Counted from the first letter of the stretch, positions 8,447 to 19,548 are shown. The stretch: DNA of 64,000 bases from Nocardioides bruguierae (GCF_023656415.1 NZ_JAMOIL010000001.1:248001-312000); one strand, 5' to 3'. The notes: generated by a model from the sequence alone, not told the origin. Program-made: numbers and translations.

Positions 8447-9089
8447 CGGGGCGACCACGCTGCTGCTGCCCGCGCAGCGACTGCCCCGCTGGCTCGAGAA
8501 CTTCGCCCGCCGCCACGGGGACCCCGCGTTCGACCTGGACGCCGGCGTCCTCGTCGGGCGCGCCCCGGACGGGGCGTGGTGCCGCGTCGCCCTGCCCGGA
8601 GGTCACGAGGCGACGGCGCCCGACGCGGCGGACGTCGCCGCGCAGGCGGGCGCCCTGGCGCGCGCGGACCGCGGTGTCCTGCTGGTGCGGCGCGGCGGCT
8701 TCGCGGTCGCGCTCGTGCGCGACGGCGCGGTGGTCGCCAGCAAGGTCGGCCAGCGGCACGTCCAGGGCCGCACGAAGGCGGGCGGCTGGTCGCAGCAGCG
8801 GTTCGCGCGGCGCCGGGACGCGCAGGCTCGCGTCGCAGGGGAGGCCGCGGCGGGCCACGCGGCGCGGGTGCTCGACGGCCTGGTCGGTCCGTTGGTGACC
8901 GGCGGCGACCGGGCCATCGTGGGCGAGGTCCTGGAGGACCTGCGGCTCGGGTCCGCGCACCCGGACGCGGCGGTGGCCGGCGTCGTGGTCGACGAGCGCT
9001 TCCTCGACGTGCCCGACCCCCGCCGCGACGTCCTCGACCGAGCCGTGGTCGACGCGGCCGCGCTGCAGGTGGTCGTGCACAACGGCTGA
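8436..9089 (+). CDS. acVLRF1-type peptidyl-tRNA hydrolase / release factor domain protein
   Basis: 217 residues. The segment HVQGRTKAGGWSQQRFARRR (about residues 108-127) is the hallmark of the Vms1-like release factor 1 (VLRF1) family, whose eukaryotic member Vms1/ANKZF1 cleaves peptidyl-tRNA on stalled 60S subunits through a glutamine in this loop. Bacterial acVLRF1 proteins are annotated as peptidyl-tRNA hydrolases and presumed to act in ribosome rescue or tRNA quality control. GTG start lies within the ASCH gene, so the two are coupled. Family assignment is firm; the substrate in bacteria is inference. Confidence 0.85.
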   Translation: MPTDGATTLLLPAQRLPRWLENFARRHGDPAFDLDAGVLVGRAPDGAWCRVALPGGHEATAPDAADVAAQAGALARADRGVLLVRRGGFAVALVRDGAVVASKVGQRHVQGRTKAGGWSQQRFARRRDAQARVAGEAAAGHAARVLDGLVGPLVTGGDRAIVGEVLEDLRLGSAHPDAAVAGVVVDERFLDVPDPRRDVLDRAVVDAAALQVVVHNG

Positions 9090-9150
9090 GCCGTCCAGCC
9101 CGGTCCCCGACCGACCCCCGCAGGCGGCCGCGGAGGTCTAGCGTGGGGGC

Positions 9151-10155
9151 GTGAGCGAGCACGTCATCCACGTGGCCGGCCTGGTGAAGACGTTCGGCCG
9201 GTTCCGGGCGCTCGACGAGCTGGACCTGCGGGTGCGGGCCGGCGAGGTGCACGGCTTCCTCGGGCCGAACGGCTCCGGCAAGTCCACGACCATCCGGGTG
9301 CTGCTGGGCCTGCTGCGCAAGGACGCCGGGGAGGTGCGCCTGCTCGGCGGCGACCCGTGGCGACAGGCGCCGGCCCTGCACCGTCGCCTGGCCTACGTGC
9401 CGGGGGACGTGGCGCTGTGGCCGAACCTCACGGGCGGCGAGGCCATCGACCTGCTCGGGCGGCTGCGCGGCGGGCTCGACCCGGCGCGGCGCGACGCCCT
9501 CGTCGACGCGTTCGACCTGGACCCGACGAAGAAGGGCCGCAGCTACTCCAAGGGCAACCGGCAGAAGGTCGCGCTGGTGGCGGCGCTCGCCGCGGACGCG
9601 GAGCTGCTGGTGCTGGACGAGCCGACGTCGGGCCTGGACCCGCTGATGGAGGCCGAGTTCCAGCGGCACGTCGAGGCGTTCCGTGAGCGTGGGGGCACGG
9701 TGCTGCTCTCCAGCCACATCCTGGCCGAGGTCGAGCGCCTGTGCGACCGCGTCAGCATCGTGCGGGGCGGGCGGACGGTCGAGTCGGGGAGCCTGGCCGA
9801 ACTGCGCCACCTGACCCGCACCTCCGTGGTGGCCGACCTCGACACCCTCCCGCGTGGGCTCGGCGACCTGGCCGGCGTCCTCGACCTGACCAGCGAGCCG
9901 CTGGTGGGCGACAGCGGCGGCGACACGGGCACCGGCACCGGGGTGCGGGTCCGCTGCGAGGTGGACACCGCCCGGCTGGGCGCGGCCCTGCCGCTGCTGA
10001 CCGCGGCAGGCGTCCGGGCGCTCACCGCGCAGCCGCCGACCCTGGAGGAGCTGTTCCTGCGCCACTACGGCGACCCCGCCCCGTCCGAGCCCCGGGAGGG
10101 GGACGGACGGCAGGGCCGGCACCGGAGCGCCCACCGGGACAGGCGAGCGCGGTGA
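9151..10155 (+). CDS. ABC exporter ATP-binding subunit
   Basis: 334 residues of the drug/polyketide exporter ATPase type. Walker A is GPNGSGKST and Walker [15 protein letters not shown]. The signature motif is [10 protein letters not shown], a variant of LSGGQ found in this subgroup. The C-terminal domain (after about residue 215) is the usual exporter extension. TAGCGT ends 6 nt before the GTG (leaderless). The stop overlaps the GTG of the permease by 4 bp, so the two form one exporter. Substrate unknown. Confidence 0.9.
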   Translation: MSEHVIHVAGLVKTFGRFRALDELDLRVRAGEVHGFLGPNGSGKSTTIRVLLGLLRKDAGEVRLLGGDPWRQAPALHRRLAYVPGDVALWPNLTGGEAIDLLGRLRGGLDPARRDALVDAFDLDPTKKGRSYSKGNRQKVALVAALAADAELLVLDEPTSGLDPLMEAEFQRHVEAFRERGGTVLLSSHILAEVERLCDRVSIVRGGRTVESGSLAELRHLTRTSVVADLDTLPRGLGDLAGVLDLTSEPLVGDSGGDTGTGTGVRVRCEVDTARLGAALPLLTAAGVRALTAQPPTLEELFLRHYGDPAPSEPREGDGRQGRHRSAHRDRRAR

Positions 10156-11756
10156 GCCCGCGGGAGGCGCTGCGGGGCCTCGGCACCCTGGTGCGCGCCG
10201 ACCTGCGGCGCGACCGGGTGATGATCCCGCTGTGGGCGGCCGGCATCGCGCTGCTCTACGGCAGCCAGGGCCCGGCCATCGACGGCCTGTACGCGACGCA
10301 GGAGGAGTTCGACGCCGCCGCGGCCGCGATGGGGGCCAACAGCGCCTTCGTCGCGATGGCCGGCCCGGCCCGGGCGCTGAACACGATCGGCGGTCAGGTC
10401 ACCTGGCAGGCCACCGCCTTCGGGGCACTGGCTGCCGACCTGATGAGCGCCCTCGTCGTGCTGCGGCACACCCGCGCCGAGGAGGAGCAGGGCCGCGACG
10501 AGCTGGTCCGGGCCGCGGCGGTGGGACGCTGGGCGCCGCCGGCCGCCGCCCTCGCCGTGGCGGTGGGGGCCAACGTCCTCGCCGGCGTCCTCGTGGCCCT
10601 CTCCCTGGTGGTGTTCCCGCTGGCCGTCGCCGACTCCGTCGCGCTCGGGGCGGGCCTCGCGCTCACCGGCTCGGCGTTCGCGGCGCTCGCCCTGGTGGCC
10701 GCGCAGCTGACCACCAGCAACCGCGCGGCGGGCGGGCTGGTGGCGGTCGTCCTGGGTGCCTCCTACGCCCTGCGGGCCGTGGGGGACGTCGGCGGTGGCA
10801 CCCTGTCCTGGTTCTCGCCCATCGGTTGGTACCAGGCCACGCACGCCTTCTCGGGGCTGCGCTGGTGGCCGCTGCTGCTGACGGTGGGCCTGCTCGTCCT
10901 GGCGGTCGTCGCGTCGGCGGCCCTGCTGGAGCGCCGGGACATCGGCTCCGGCCTGTGGGCGACCCGTCCGGGCTCGGCTCGCGCCGGGCGGACGCTCGCC
11001 GGCCCGGTGGGGCTGGCCTGGCGGCTCCAGCGGGGCGGGGTCCTGGCCTGGTGCGCCGGCCTGTTCCTGACCGGGCTCTCCTACGGGTCGATCGGCGACG
11101 ACGTCGACTCGCTGCTGGGGGAGGGCGGTGCCTCGTCGGAGATGATGACCCAGGGCCTGGGGGTGGCGACGCCCGAGGCGCTGACGGACGCGTTCTACGC
11201 CACGAGCCTGGTGATGATGGCGTTGATCGGCGCCGGCTTCGCGGTCTCCTCGGCGCTGCGGCTGCGCGGGGAGGAGACCGCCGGCCGGGCGGAGACCCTG
11301 CTCGCGGCCGGCCTCTCCCGCGGGCGCTGGGCGGGTGCCTCGGTCCTGGTCACCGTGCTGGGCACGCTCGCCGTCGTCGTGGCCGGCGGTCTGGGGATCG
11401 GGATCGGCTACGCGCTGGTCACCGGCGAGGCCGGCGCCTGGGCGCAGTACGTGCTGCCGGCGCTGGTGCCCGGTGCCGGGGTGCTGCTGCTGGCGGGGCT
11501 GGCCCGCCTGGTGCTGGGGGTGCTGCCGCGGCGGTCGGGTCTGGCGTGGGCGCCGCTCGGGCTGGCCGTCGTGGTGCTCTTCTTCGGAGAGCTGCTCCGG
11601 CTGCCCGGCTGGCTGACCGCGCTGTCCCCGTTCGATCACCTGCCGCTGGTGCCCGCCGAGTCGTTCGACGCGGCCCCCGTCGTGGTCGTGCTGGGTCTCG
11701 CCGCGCTCGCCTCCGCCGCCGGGCAGCTGGCGTTCCGGCGCCGCGACGTCGGCTGA
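10152..11756 (+). CDS. ABC-2 type exporter permease, double-length
   Basis: 534 residues, about twelve hydrophobic segments in two repeats of six (first half about residues 23-265, second half about 300-525), so one polypeptide supplies both membrane halves. Each half has the characteristic [18 protein letters not shown] / [18 protein letters not shown] loop. Such proteins pair with the preceding type of ATPase to export drugs or antibiotics in actinobacteria. GTG overlaps the ATPase stop. Substrate unknown. Confidence 0.88.
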   Translation: MSPREALRGLGTLVRADLRRDRVMIPLWAAGIALLYGSQGPAIDGLYATQEEFDAAAAAMGANSAFVAMAGPARALNTIGGQVTWQATAFGALAADLMSALVVLRHTRAEEEQGRDELVRAAAVGRWAPPAAALAVAVGANVLAGVLVALSLVVFPLAVADSVALGAGLALTGSAFAALALVAAQLTTSNRAAGGLVAVVLGASYALRAVGDVGGGTLSWFSPIGWYQATHAFSGLRWWPLLLTVGLLVLAVVASAALLERRDIGSGLWATRPGSARAGRTLAGPVGLAWRLQRGGVLAWCAGLFLTGLSYGSIGDDVDSLLGEGGASSEMMTQGLGVATPEALTDAFYATSLVMMALIGAGFAVSSALRLRGEETAGRAETLLAAGLSRGRWAGASVLVTVLGTLAVVVAGGLGIGIGYALVTGEAGAWAQYVLPALVPGAGVLLLAGLARLVLGVLPRRSGLAWAPLGLAVVVLFFGELLRLPGWLTALSPFDHLPLVPAESFDAAPVVVVLGLAALASAAGQLAFRRRDVG

Positions 11757-11851
11757 GCGCGCTCTCCCACGCACGCCAGCGCATCGAAGGACTCGCCGAC
11801 ACCAGGCCCTGACCTGCACCGATCGGGGGAGAACTTCGCTACCGTCGAGCC

Positions 11852-12772
11852 ATGTGGCAGCCACAGCCGGGCTGGCACCCGCTCCCGGGTGGTAGCGCGC
11901 CGAGCACGCTGGGGGTCTGGCGCGCCGTCGTGGGGGACGAGCCGGTGTCGGTGAAGCGGCTCGCCCGCCCCGTCCCGGGGGACCCCGAGGAGCTCTCGGA
12001 CCCCGGCCACTTCGCCTACTGGCGCCGCGCCGCCGACGTGGCGCTCTCGGGGGTGCTGGCCCGGTCCGCCGGGCTGCGGCCGCCGGTGCGCAGCCAGGTC
12101 GTCGAGGACGACGAGGGCATCACGATCACCGACGACTGGGTCGAGGACGCCGCGGTCAACGGCCTCTTCGCCGCCCACGCGCTCGGACGCTTCGCCGGCA
12201 CGCCCGTGCCCGAGGTCGACTGGCTCGCCCGCGACCAGCTGCGCAGCCGCCTCGCCCGCACCGAGACCCGCGGCGGGTGGCCGACGCTGGCCAGGACGCC
12301 GGTGGCCGACCTCGCCGACGTCCTGTGGCGCGCCCGCCTGCACCACCTGGCCACGCTGGACGGCCTGCCGCGGGTGCTCCAGCACGGTGACCCGACGCCC
12401 GCGAACCTGCTGGGGCGCGAGGGCGACGACGTGGTGGCGGTGGACTGGGGGACGCTCGGCACCGGGGCGCTCGGCGGCGACCTGGGCTACTACCTGCTCT
12501 CGGCGCGCGAGGAGTTCGAGCCGCTCCTGGACGCCTACCTCCTGGGTCTTCCGCCCGCCCTCGCCGACCTGCCCGACGTCCGCCACCTGGCGGGCACCGG
12601 CGCCCGGGTCGTCGCCGTCTACACCGCCCTGAGCCGCGCCGAGTGGGCCCTGGCCCGCGTCGCGCCGGGCGAGGGCCCCCTGCTGGCCAAGCTCCGGCAC
12701 CCCGCCGTCGCCCCCTACATCCGCTCCCTCCAGCGGCAGTACCAGCTGATCGAGGCGCTCGTCGACGGGTGA
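11852..12772 (+). CDS. Aminoglycoside-phosphotransferase-fold kinase
   Basis: 306 residues. Catalytic-loop motif LQHGDPTPANLL (HxDxxxxN) at about residues 176-187 and metal-binding VDWGTLGTGALGGDL identify the APH/choline-kinase fold. The N-terminal VSVKRL supplies the ATP lysine. Substrate cannot be read from sequence; many actinobacterial members are uncharacterised metabolite kinases and resistance is not implied. TACCGT ends 6 nt before ATG (leaderless). A single-gene unit. Confidence 0.82.
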   Translation: MWQPQPGWHPLPGGSAPSTLGVWRAVVGDEPVSVKRLARPVPGDPEELSDPGHFAYWRRAADVALSGVLARSAGLRPPVRSQVVEDDEGITITDDWVEDAAVNGLFAAHALGRFAGTPVPEVDWLARDQLRSRLARTETRGGWPTLARTPVADLADVLWRARLHHLATLDGLPRVLQHGDPTPANLLGREGDDVVAVDWGTLGTGALGGDLGYYLLSAREEFEPLLDAYLLGLPPALADLPDVRHLAGTGARVVAVYTALSRAEWALARVAPGEGPLLAKLRHPAVAPYIRSLQRQYQLIEALVDG

Positions 12773-12879
12773 TCGCGGTGGGTCCTGCGGCCGGTGGGTG
12801 AGGTGCTGGGCACACCGGGGCGCCGTCACGGTCCAGGGAATCGCCCGCCGGGGTCGGGCGACCCTAGACTCGGTGGACG

Positions 12880-14478
<1,599 letters not shown>

Positions 14479-14496
14479 CGCACCTGACGACCTCAC

Positions 14497-14551
14497 GTTC
14501 GGTCACCAACGTGGTGCCGGACGGCCTCGGACACGGCGTTGGTGACCGAAC
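14497..14551. repeat. Intergenic 55-bp inverted-repeat element, copy 1 (covarying arms)
   Basis: Arms GTTCGGTCACCAAC (14497-14510) and GTTGGTGACCGAAC (14538-14551) are perfect reverse complements with a 27-nt spacer. Relative to the other five copies, position 4 of the left arm is C rather than T and the matching right-arm base is G rather than A, so pairing is preserved by a compensatory change. Lies between the ABC-F and enoyl-CoA hydratase genes. Confidence 0.95.
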
Positions 14552-14607
14552 CCGGTGCTGCGCCGGGGGTTCACCCCACCCCCGGATGCGCTCCTAGACT
14601 GCGTGGC

Positions 14608-15417
14608 ATGACGCCCCAGGAACTCGCGCAGGTCGGACTGTCGCTGTCGGTCACGGACGGCGTGGCCACGCTGACGCTGGACCGGCCGGAGGTGCGCAAC
14701 GCCCAGACGCCGGACATGTGGCTCGCGCTCGGGCAGGTCGGCGAGGACCTCCTGGCCGACGAGGCGGTCCGGGTGGTCGTGCTGCGGGGTGCGGGGGCGG
14801 GCTTCTCGGCCGGCCTGGACCGCTCCGTGCTGGCCCCCACCGCACCCACGCCCGGGCAGCCCGCCCGGGAGAGCGTGCTCGACCTCCTCGCCCTCGACGA
14901 CGCCGGCATGGCCGACCGGATCGAGGTGTACCAGCGTGGGTTCACCTGGCTGCGCGACCCCCGGATCGTCTCCGTCGCGGTCGTCCACGGGCACGCGGTC
15001 GGCGCCGGCTTCCAGCTCGCGCTCTCCTGCGACCTGCGCCTGCTCGCCGACGACGCCTCGTTCTCCATGAAGGAGGCGGCGCTCGGCCTCGTCCCGGACC
15101 TCACCGGCACCCTGCCGCTGGTCGAGGCGGTCGGGTACGCCCGCGCCCTCGAGCTGTGCACCACCGCCCGCACGGTGGACGCCGGGGAAGCGCTGCGTCT
15201 CGGTCTCGCGCTCGACGTCGTGGCGGCCGACGACCTGGACGGGGCCCTGGCCACCCTGGTGGGCGCCCTCACAGCGACCCCTGCGGCCAACGCCCGGGCG
15301 GTGAAGACGATCCTGCGCGCCGCGGTGCCGGGCGACCTCGACGCCCAGCGTCGCGTCGAGCGCGAGCACCAGGTCGGCAGGTTCCGCGAGCTCGCGGCCC
15401 TGATGGCCGCTCGCTGA
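14608..15417 (+). CDS. Enoyl-CoA hydratase/isomerase family protein
   Basis: 269 residues of the crotonase fold. The oxyanion-hole segments GAGAGFSAGLDRS and GHAVGAGFQLALSCDLRL are present, and KEAALGLVPDLTGTLPLVEAVG covers the active-site helix. Acts on acyl-CoA in beta-oxidation or related catabolism; hydratase versus isomerase activity cannot be separated here. ATG at 14608 with TAGACT ending 7 nt upstream (leaderless). The longer frame from 14539 runs through the palindromic repeat and is rejected. Confidence 0.85.
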   Translation: MTPQELAQVGLSLSVTDGVATLTLDRPEVRNAQTPDMWLALGQVGEDLLADEAVRVVVLRGAGAGFSAGLDRSVLAPTAPTPGQPARESVLDLLALDDAGMADRIEVYQRGFTWLRDPRIVSVAVVHGHAVGAGFQLALSCDLRLLADDASFSMKEAALGLVPDLTGTLPLVEAVGYARALELCTTARTVDAGEALRLGLALDVVAADDLDGALATLVGALTATPAANARAVKTILRAAVPGDLDAQRRVEREHQVGRFRELAALMAAR

Positions 15418-15430
15418 GCCGGACAGCCAC

Positions 15431-15470
15431 CAGCACCAACCAGCACGAACCAGCACGAACCAGCACCACC
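15431..15470 (+). repeat. 10-bp tandem repeat in the spacer before the ABC exporter
   Basis: Four consecutive 10-bp units of the form CAGCAC(C/G)A(A/C)C, with the A/C-rich pattern continuing to about 15495. The stretch is nearly free of T and poor in G, then gives way to the SD GAGAGGAG before the GTG at 15512. Similar C/A-rich spacers precede other operon-internal genes in the window. Confidence 0.8.
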
Positions 15471-15511
15471 GCAGCACCGCACCACAGCAGCAGAGAGGAG
15501 CCGACACCTCC

Positions 15512-17401
15512 GTGTCCGGCATGATGAACGCAGGTGGCGCCTGGCGGCACCTGCGCACCGACCGCAGCGTCGTCCACCAGCGCGTCGGCTGGCCCACCGT
15601 CCGCCGCATCCTGCGCTTCGCCCGCCCCCACCGCCGGGTGATCGCGGTCTTCCTGGCGCTCACGGTGCTGGACTCCGCCCTCGTGGTGGTCGTGCCGCTG
15701 CTGACCAAGCGGGTCGTGGACGTCGGCATCGCCGAGGCGGACACCTCGCTGGTGGTCGAGCTCGCGGCAGCCATGGCCGTGTTCGCCCTGTTCAGCGCCG
15801 TGCTCAGCGTGCTCAGCGGGTGGCTGTCGTCCCGGATCGGCGAGGGCCTCATCTTCGACCTCCGCACCCAGGTCTTCGCCCACGTGCAGCGGCAGTCGAT
15901 GGCGTTCTTCACCCGCACCCAGACGGGTGCGCTGGTCTCGCGCCTCAACAACGACGTCATCGGCGCCCAGCGCGCCTTCACCTCGACGCTGTCGAGCACG
16001 GTCTCCAACGTCGTGGCCGTGGTGGTCGTCGGCATCACCATGCTCGCGCTGTCGTGGCAGGTCACGCTGCTGTGCGTCGCGGTGTTCCCGGTGCTGCTCC
16101 TGGCCTCCCGCATGGTCGGGCGACGGCTCGCCGGCCTGACCCGGCAGCAGATGGACGGCAACGCCGAGCTGGGCAGCCTCATGACCGAGCGCTTCAACGT
16201 CGGCGGCGCGATGCTGCTGAAGCTGTTCGGCCGCCGGGCGGACGAGGACGCCCTGTTCGCCTCGCGCGCCGCGACCGTGCGCGACCTGGGCATCCGCATC
16301 GCCCTGGTGACCCGCATCTTCGGGGCCGCCATGACGTCCGTCCCTGCCCTGGCCGGTGCGCTCGTCTACGGCGTCGGCGGCGTGCTGGCCATCGAGGGCC
16401 GGCTCAGCGTCGGCACGCTGGTCGCCCTGGCCCTGCTGCTGCTCCGCCTGCTCGGGCCGCTCCAGGGGCTCTCGAACGTCCGGATCGACGTGATGACCGC
16501 CCTGGTCTCCTTCGACCGCGTCTTCGAGGTCCTGGACCTGCCCTCCCTGGTGCAGGAGAAGCCCGACGCCGTGGCCGTGCCGCGGGGCGCGGCCACGCTG
16601 GAGCTCGACGACGTCACGTTCGCCTACCCCGACGGCTCGGAGGCCTCCCTGCCGTCCCTGGAGGGGGTCACCCGCGAGGGCCAGGTGACGGACGCCGGAC
16701 CCGTGCTGCACGGGGTCAGCCTCCGTGCCGAGCCCGGCCGGATGGTGGCGCTCGTGGGCCCGTCGGGTGCGGGCAAGACGACGGTAACCAGCCTGGTCGC
16801 CCGGCTCTACGACGTGGACGCCGGTGCGGTGCGCGTGGGCGGGCTCGACGTCCGCGACGTCACCCTGGACTCCCTGGAGGACACGGTCGGCTACGTCACC
16901 CAGGACGCCCACCTCTTCCACGACACCATCCGCGGCAACCTCCTCTACGCCCGGCCGGACGCCGACGAGGACGCCATGTGGTCCGCCCTGGAGGCCGCCC
17001 AGGTCTCGGGGATGGTCCGCCGGCTCCCGGAGGGCCTCGACACCGTGGTCGGCGACCGCGGCTACCGGCTCTCGGGTGGCGAGCGGCAGCGGCTGGCGAT
17101 CGCCCGGCTGCTGCTGAAGTCGCCGTCCATCGTCGTCCTCGACGAGGCCACGGCCCACCTGGACTCCGAGTCCGAGGCCGCCGTCCAGCGTGCCCTCGAC
17201 GCCGCCCTGGAGGGCCGCACGAGCCTCGTCATCGCCCACCGGCTCTCCACCGTGCGCGACGCCGACACCATCGTGGTGCTCGAGGACGGTCACGTGGTCG
17301 CCCGCGGCACCCACGAGGAGCTCCTGGCTGCCGGTGGCCTCTACGCCGACCTGTACCGCACGCAGTTCGCCACCGACGCTCCGGACGTGGCCCGCGGCTG
17401 A
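15512..17401 (+). CDS. ABC exporter, fused membrane and ATPase domains
   Basis: 629 residues: six transmembrane helices (about residues 43-320) followed by a nucleotide-binding domain with GPSGAGKTT, LSGGERQRLAIARLL and IVVLDEATAHLD. This is the type IV half-transporter exporter architecture, working as a homodimer or heterodimer to export lipids, peptides or drugs; the substrate is unknown. An insertion between strands of the ATPase (about residues 377-398) is unusual in length. GTG preceded by GAGAGGAG. Downstream gene is convergent, 35 bp away. Confidence 0.9.
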   Translation: MSGMMNAGGAWRHLRTDRSVVHQRVGWPTVRRILRFARPHRRVIAVFLALTVLDSALVVVVPLLTKRVVDVGIAEADTSLVVELAAAMAVFALFSAVLSVLSGWLSSRIGEGLIFDLRTQVFAHVQRQSMAFFTRTQTGALVSRLNNDVIGAQRAFTSTLSSTVSNVVAVVVVGITMLALSWQVTLLCVAVFPVLLLASRMVGRRLAGLTRQQMDGNAELGSLMTERFNVGGAMLLKLFGRRADEDALFASRAATVRDLGIRIALVTRIFGAAMTSVPALAGALVYGVGGVLAIEGRLSVGTLVALALLLLRLLGPLQGLSNVRIDVMTALVSFDRVFEVLDLPSLVQEKPDAVAVPRGAATLELDDVTFAYPDGSEASLPSLEGVTREGQVTDAGPVLHGVSLRAEPGRMVALVGPSGAGKTTVTSLVARLYDVDAGAVRVGGLDVRDVTLDSLEDTVGYVTQDAHLFHDTIRGNLLYARPDADEDAMWSALEAAQVSGMVRRLPEGLDTVVGDRGYRLSGGERQRLAIARLLLKSPSIVVLDEATAHLDSESEAAVQRALDAALEGRTSLVIAHRLSTVRDADTIVVLEDGHVVARGTHEELLAAGGLYADLYRTQFATDAPDVARG

Positions 17402-17436
17402 GCCCGGCCGCCTGCGCGCCGGGGTCCAGGGGCCCC

Positions 17437-18366
17437 TCAGGAGCGTGACTGGTCCCGGTCGGCGTCCTGCTGCGCCATCATCCGCGCGTACGGGTGGTTG
17501 GTCTGACGCGGCTTGCGCTCCCGCCGAGCCGCCGGCTGCGGCGGGTGCGGCCGTGCGGGGGAGCCGTCCTCGGTCGGGGACGTCGAGCCCGCTGGGCCCG
17601 TCGCACCCGTCGCGTCGGCCGCGGCCCTGGCGGCACGCCGCCCCGTCCGCCGCTCGTCGATGGCGAGCCAGACGAACCCGACGACGGCCAGCAGCGCGAA
17701 GAACCACCACTGCAGGCCGTAGAAGAAGTGGGGGCCGTTGCCGAGGTCGGGCAGCTCGACCGGTTCCAGGGCGGTGGCCGGCTCGGGGGACTCCGAGCGG
17801 AGCTCGACCCAGCCACCGAGCACGTCCAGGCCGAGGGCCTGCCCGACGGCGGCGCTGTCGACGGCACGCGTGGACTGGTCGTCCACGGCGGTGCTGTCGC
17901 CCTCCGCGTCCACCCGGACGTAGCCCGTGACGTCGACCTCGCCCGACGGGGGAGCGGGCACGTCGCCCGGGTCGGCGGTGCCGGCGTTGTCCGTGGCCAG
18001 CCAGCCGCGGTCGACCAGCAGCGCCGTGCCGTCGTCGAGCAGCAGCGGGACGACGACGTCCACGCCGGCCTCGCCGTCGCGGGTGCGGTAGCGCACGATG
18101 ACGGTGTCCTCGGGCTCGTAGGTGCCGGTCGCGGAGACCACCCGCCACTCGTCGGCGTCGTCGACCTCGGTGCCCACCGCGAGGACGTCGGTCGCCGGCG
18201 AGGCGTCGGCGTTCTCGTTGGCCGTGACCTGGGCGTTGGACGCCTTCTTGTCGGCCAGCCGGCCGAACTGCCACTGGCCCAGCGAGTACGCCAGCCAGGC
18301 CAGGAGCACGACCACGACAGCGAGGACCAGCCACCGGCGGCTGAGCAGGAAGGACCAGGACCGCAC
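17437..18366 (-). CDS. SURF1-family cytochrome oxidase assembly protein
   Basis: 309 residues. SURF1 topology: one N-terminal helix (RWLVLAVVVVLLAWLAYSLG), a large periplasmic domain and a second helix near residues 235-257 (GLQWWFFALLAVVGFVWLAI). Family marks include LGQWQFGR near the first helix and VDRGWL in the middle. SURF1 helps assemble haem a/copper cytochrome c oxidase. The C terminus adds about 55 disordered Ala/Pro/Arg-rich residues. GTG at 18366 chosen because TACCCT ends 6 nt upstream on this strand (leaderless). Confidence 0.88.
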   Translation of the reverse strand: MRSWSFLLSRRWLVLAVVVVLLAWLAYSLGQWQFGRLADKKASNAQVTANENADASPATDVLAVGTEVDDADEWRVVSATGTYEPEDTVIVRYRTRDGEAGVDVVVPLLLDDGTALLVDRGWLATDNAGTADPGDVPAPPSGEVDVTGYVRVDAEGDSTAVDDQSTRAVDSAAVGQALGLDVLGGWVELRSESPEPATALEPVELPDLGNGPHFFYGLQWWFFALLAVVGFVWLAIDERRTGRRAARAAADATGATGPAGSTSPTEDGSPARPHPPQPAARRERKPRQTNHPYARMMAQQDADRDQSRS

Positions 18367-18487
18367 GGCCTCAGGGTACGGGCCCCGCCTGAGAGCGAGG
18401 TGATCCGCGTCCGGCCCGGGCAGGGCTCGCCGCTCCGGGTGGCGTCCCGACATGCCCCCGCAACAGGGCCGACGTACCCTGGTGGTG

Positions 18488-19495
18488 ATGAGGACGCTCC
18501 CGCTGCTCGACCGGTTCGGCCGGGTCGGGCGTGACCTCCGGGTCTCGCTCACCGACCGGTGCAACTTGCGCTGCACGTACTGCATGCCGCCCGAGGGCCT
18601 GCCCTGGCTGCCCGACGAGCAGGAGCTCTCGGACGACGAGGTGGTGCGTCTGGCCACCGTGGCGGTCGAGCGCCTGGGCATCACCGGCATCCGGTTCACC
18701 GGCGGCGAGCCGCTGCTGCGTCGGGGCCTGGTGGACATCGTGCGGCGCGTCCGCGAGGTGCAGCCCGACCGCGGCCGCCTCGGCCTCTCGATCACCACCA
18801 ACGCGCTCGGCCTGACCCGCCGCGCCGAGGACCTGGCCGCCGCCGGCCTGGACCGCGTGAACGTCAGCCTGGACACCGTCCGCCCCGACACGTTCCAGCA
18901 GATCGCCCTGCGCGACCGGCTGCACGACGTCGTCGCCGGCCTCGAAGCCGCGCACCGCGCCGGTCTGGGCCCCGTGAAGGTGAATGCCGTGCTCCTGCGC
19001 GGCGTCAACGACGACCAGGCGCCGGAGCTGCTGCGCTGGTGCCTCGAGCGCGGCTACCAGCTCCGGTTCATCGAGCAGATGCCGCTGGACGCCCAGCACG
19101 GGTGGGACCGCTCCTCCATGGTCACCGCGGACGAGATCCACGCGCGGCTCGCCGAGGAGTTCGACCTGGCGCCGGCGTCCGAGCCCCGGGGCTCCGCCCC
19201 CGCCGAGCTGTTCGCGGTGGACGGCGGCCCGGCCACCGTCGGCGTGATCGCCTCGGTGACGCGGCCGTTCTGCGGCGACTGCGACCGGGTGCGGCTGACC
19301 GCCGACGGGCAGGTCCGCACCTGCCTGTTCGCCCGGGACGAGTCCGACCTGCGCACGGCCCTGCGCGCCGGGGCCACCGACGAGGAGCTCGCGGAGCGGT
19401 GGGTGGTGGCCATGCGCGGCAAGGCCGCGGGCCACGGCATCGACGACGAGAGCTTCCTCCAGCCCGACCGGCCGATGTCGGCCATCGGCGGCTGA
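18488..19495 (+). CDS. moaA: MoaA, GTP 3',8-cyclase (molybdenum cofactor)
   Basis: 335 residues. The N-terminal radical-SAM cluster motif is CNLRCTYC and the C-terminal second cluster uses CGDCDRVRLTADGQVRTC. The protein ends in the catalytic Gly-Gly (MSAIGG), typical of MoaA. It converts GTP to 3',8-cyclo-GTP in the first step of molybdopterin synthesis, in the cytoplasm. ATG at 18488: TACCCT ends 7 nt upstream (leaderless). Other moa genes are not in this window. It is divergent from SURF1, with about 120 bp holding both promoters. Confidence 0.95.
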   Translation: MRTLPLLDRFGRVGRDLRVSLTDRCNLRCTYCMPPEGLPWLPDEQELSDDEVVRLATVAVERLGITGIRFTGGEPLLRRGLVDIVRRVREVQPDRGRLGLSITTNALGLTRRAEDLAAAGLDRVNVSLDTVRPDTFQQIALRDRLHDVVAGLEAAHRAGLGPVKVNAVLLRGVNDDQAPELLRWCLERGYQLRFIEQMPLDAQHGWDRSSMVTADEIHARLAEEFDLAPASEPRGSAPAELFAVDGGPATVGVIASVTRPFCGDCDRVRLTADGQVRTCLFARDESDLRTALRAGATDEELAERWVVAMRGKAAGHGIDDESFLQPDRPMSAIGG

Positions 19496-19541
19496 CACGG
19501 CCTCGGGCCCGCCGCCGACGTGCGGACGGCGGGCAGCCGTG
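19496..19541. terminator. Bidirectional hairpin between convergent moaA and the 77-residue gene
   Basis: An outer stem CACGGC/GCCGTG (19496-19501 with 19536-19541) encloses GCCCGCCG/CGGCGGGC (19507-19514 with 19527-19534) and a short inner CCG/CGG stem with a 5-nt loop. It begins immediately after the moaA stop and would serve both strands. Confidence 0.65.
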
Positions 19542-19548
19542 GACGCGG

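Noticed and set aside
11852..12772. Aminoglycoside resistance gene
   Set aside because: Only the kinase fold is supported; the sequence does not identify an aminoglycoside-modifying subfamily.
15425..15500. CRISPR-like array of CAGCAC units
   Set aside because: Units are 10 bp with no spacers and no cas genes; it is a simple tandem repeat.
15269..18334. 1021-codon minus-strand frame across the ABC exporter and SURF1
   Set aside because: Spans two recognisable genes in other frames and has Arg/Gly/Gln-rich shadow composition.
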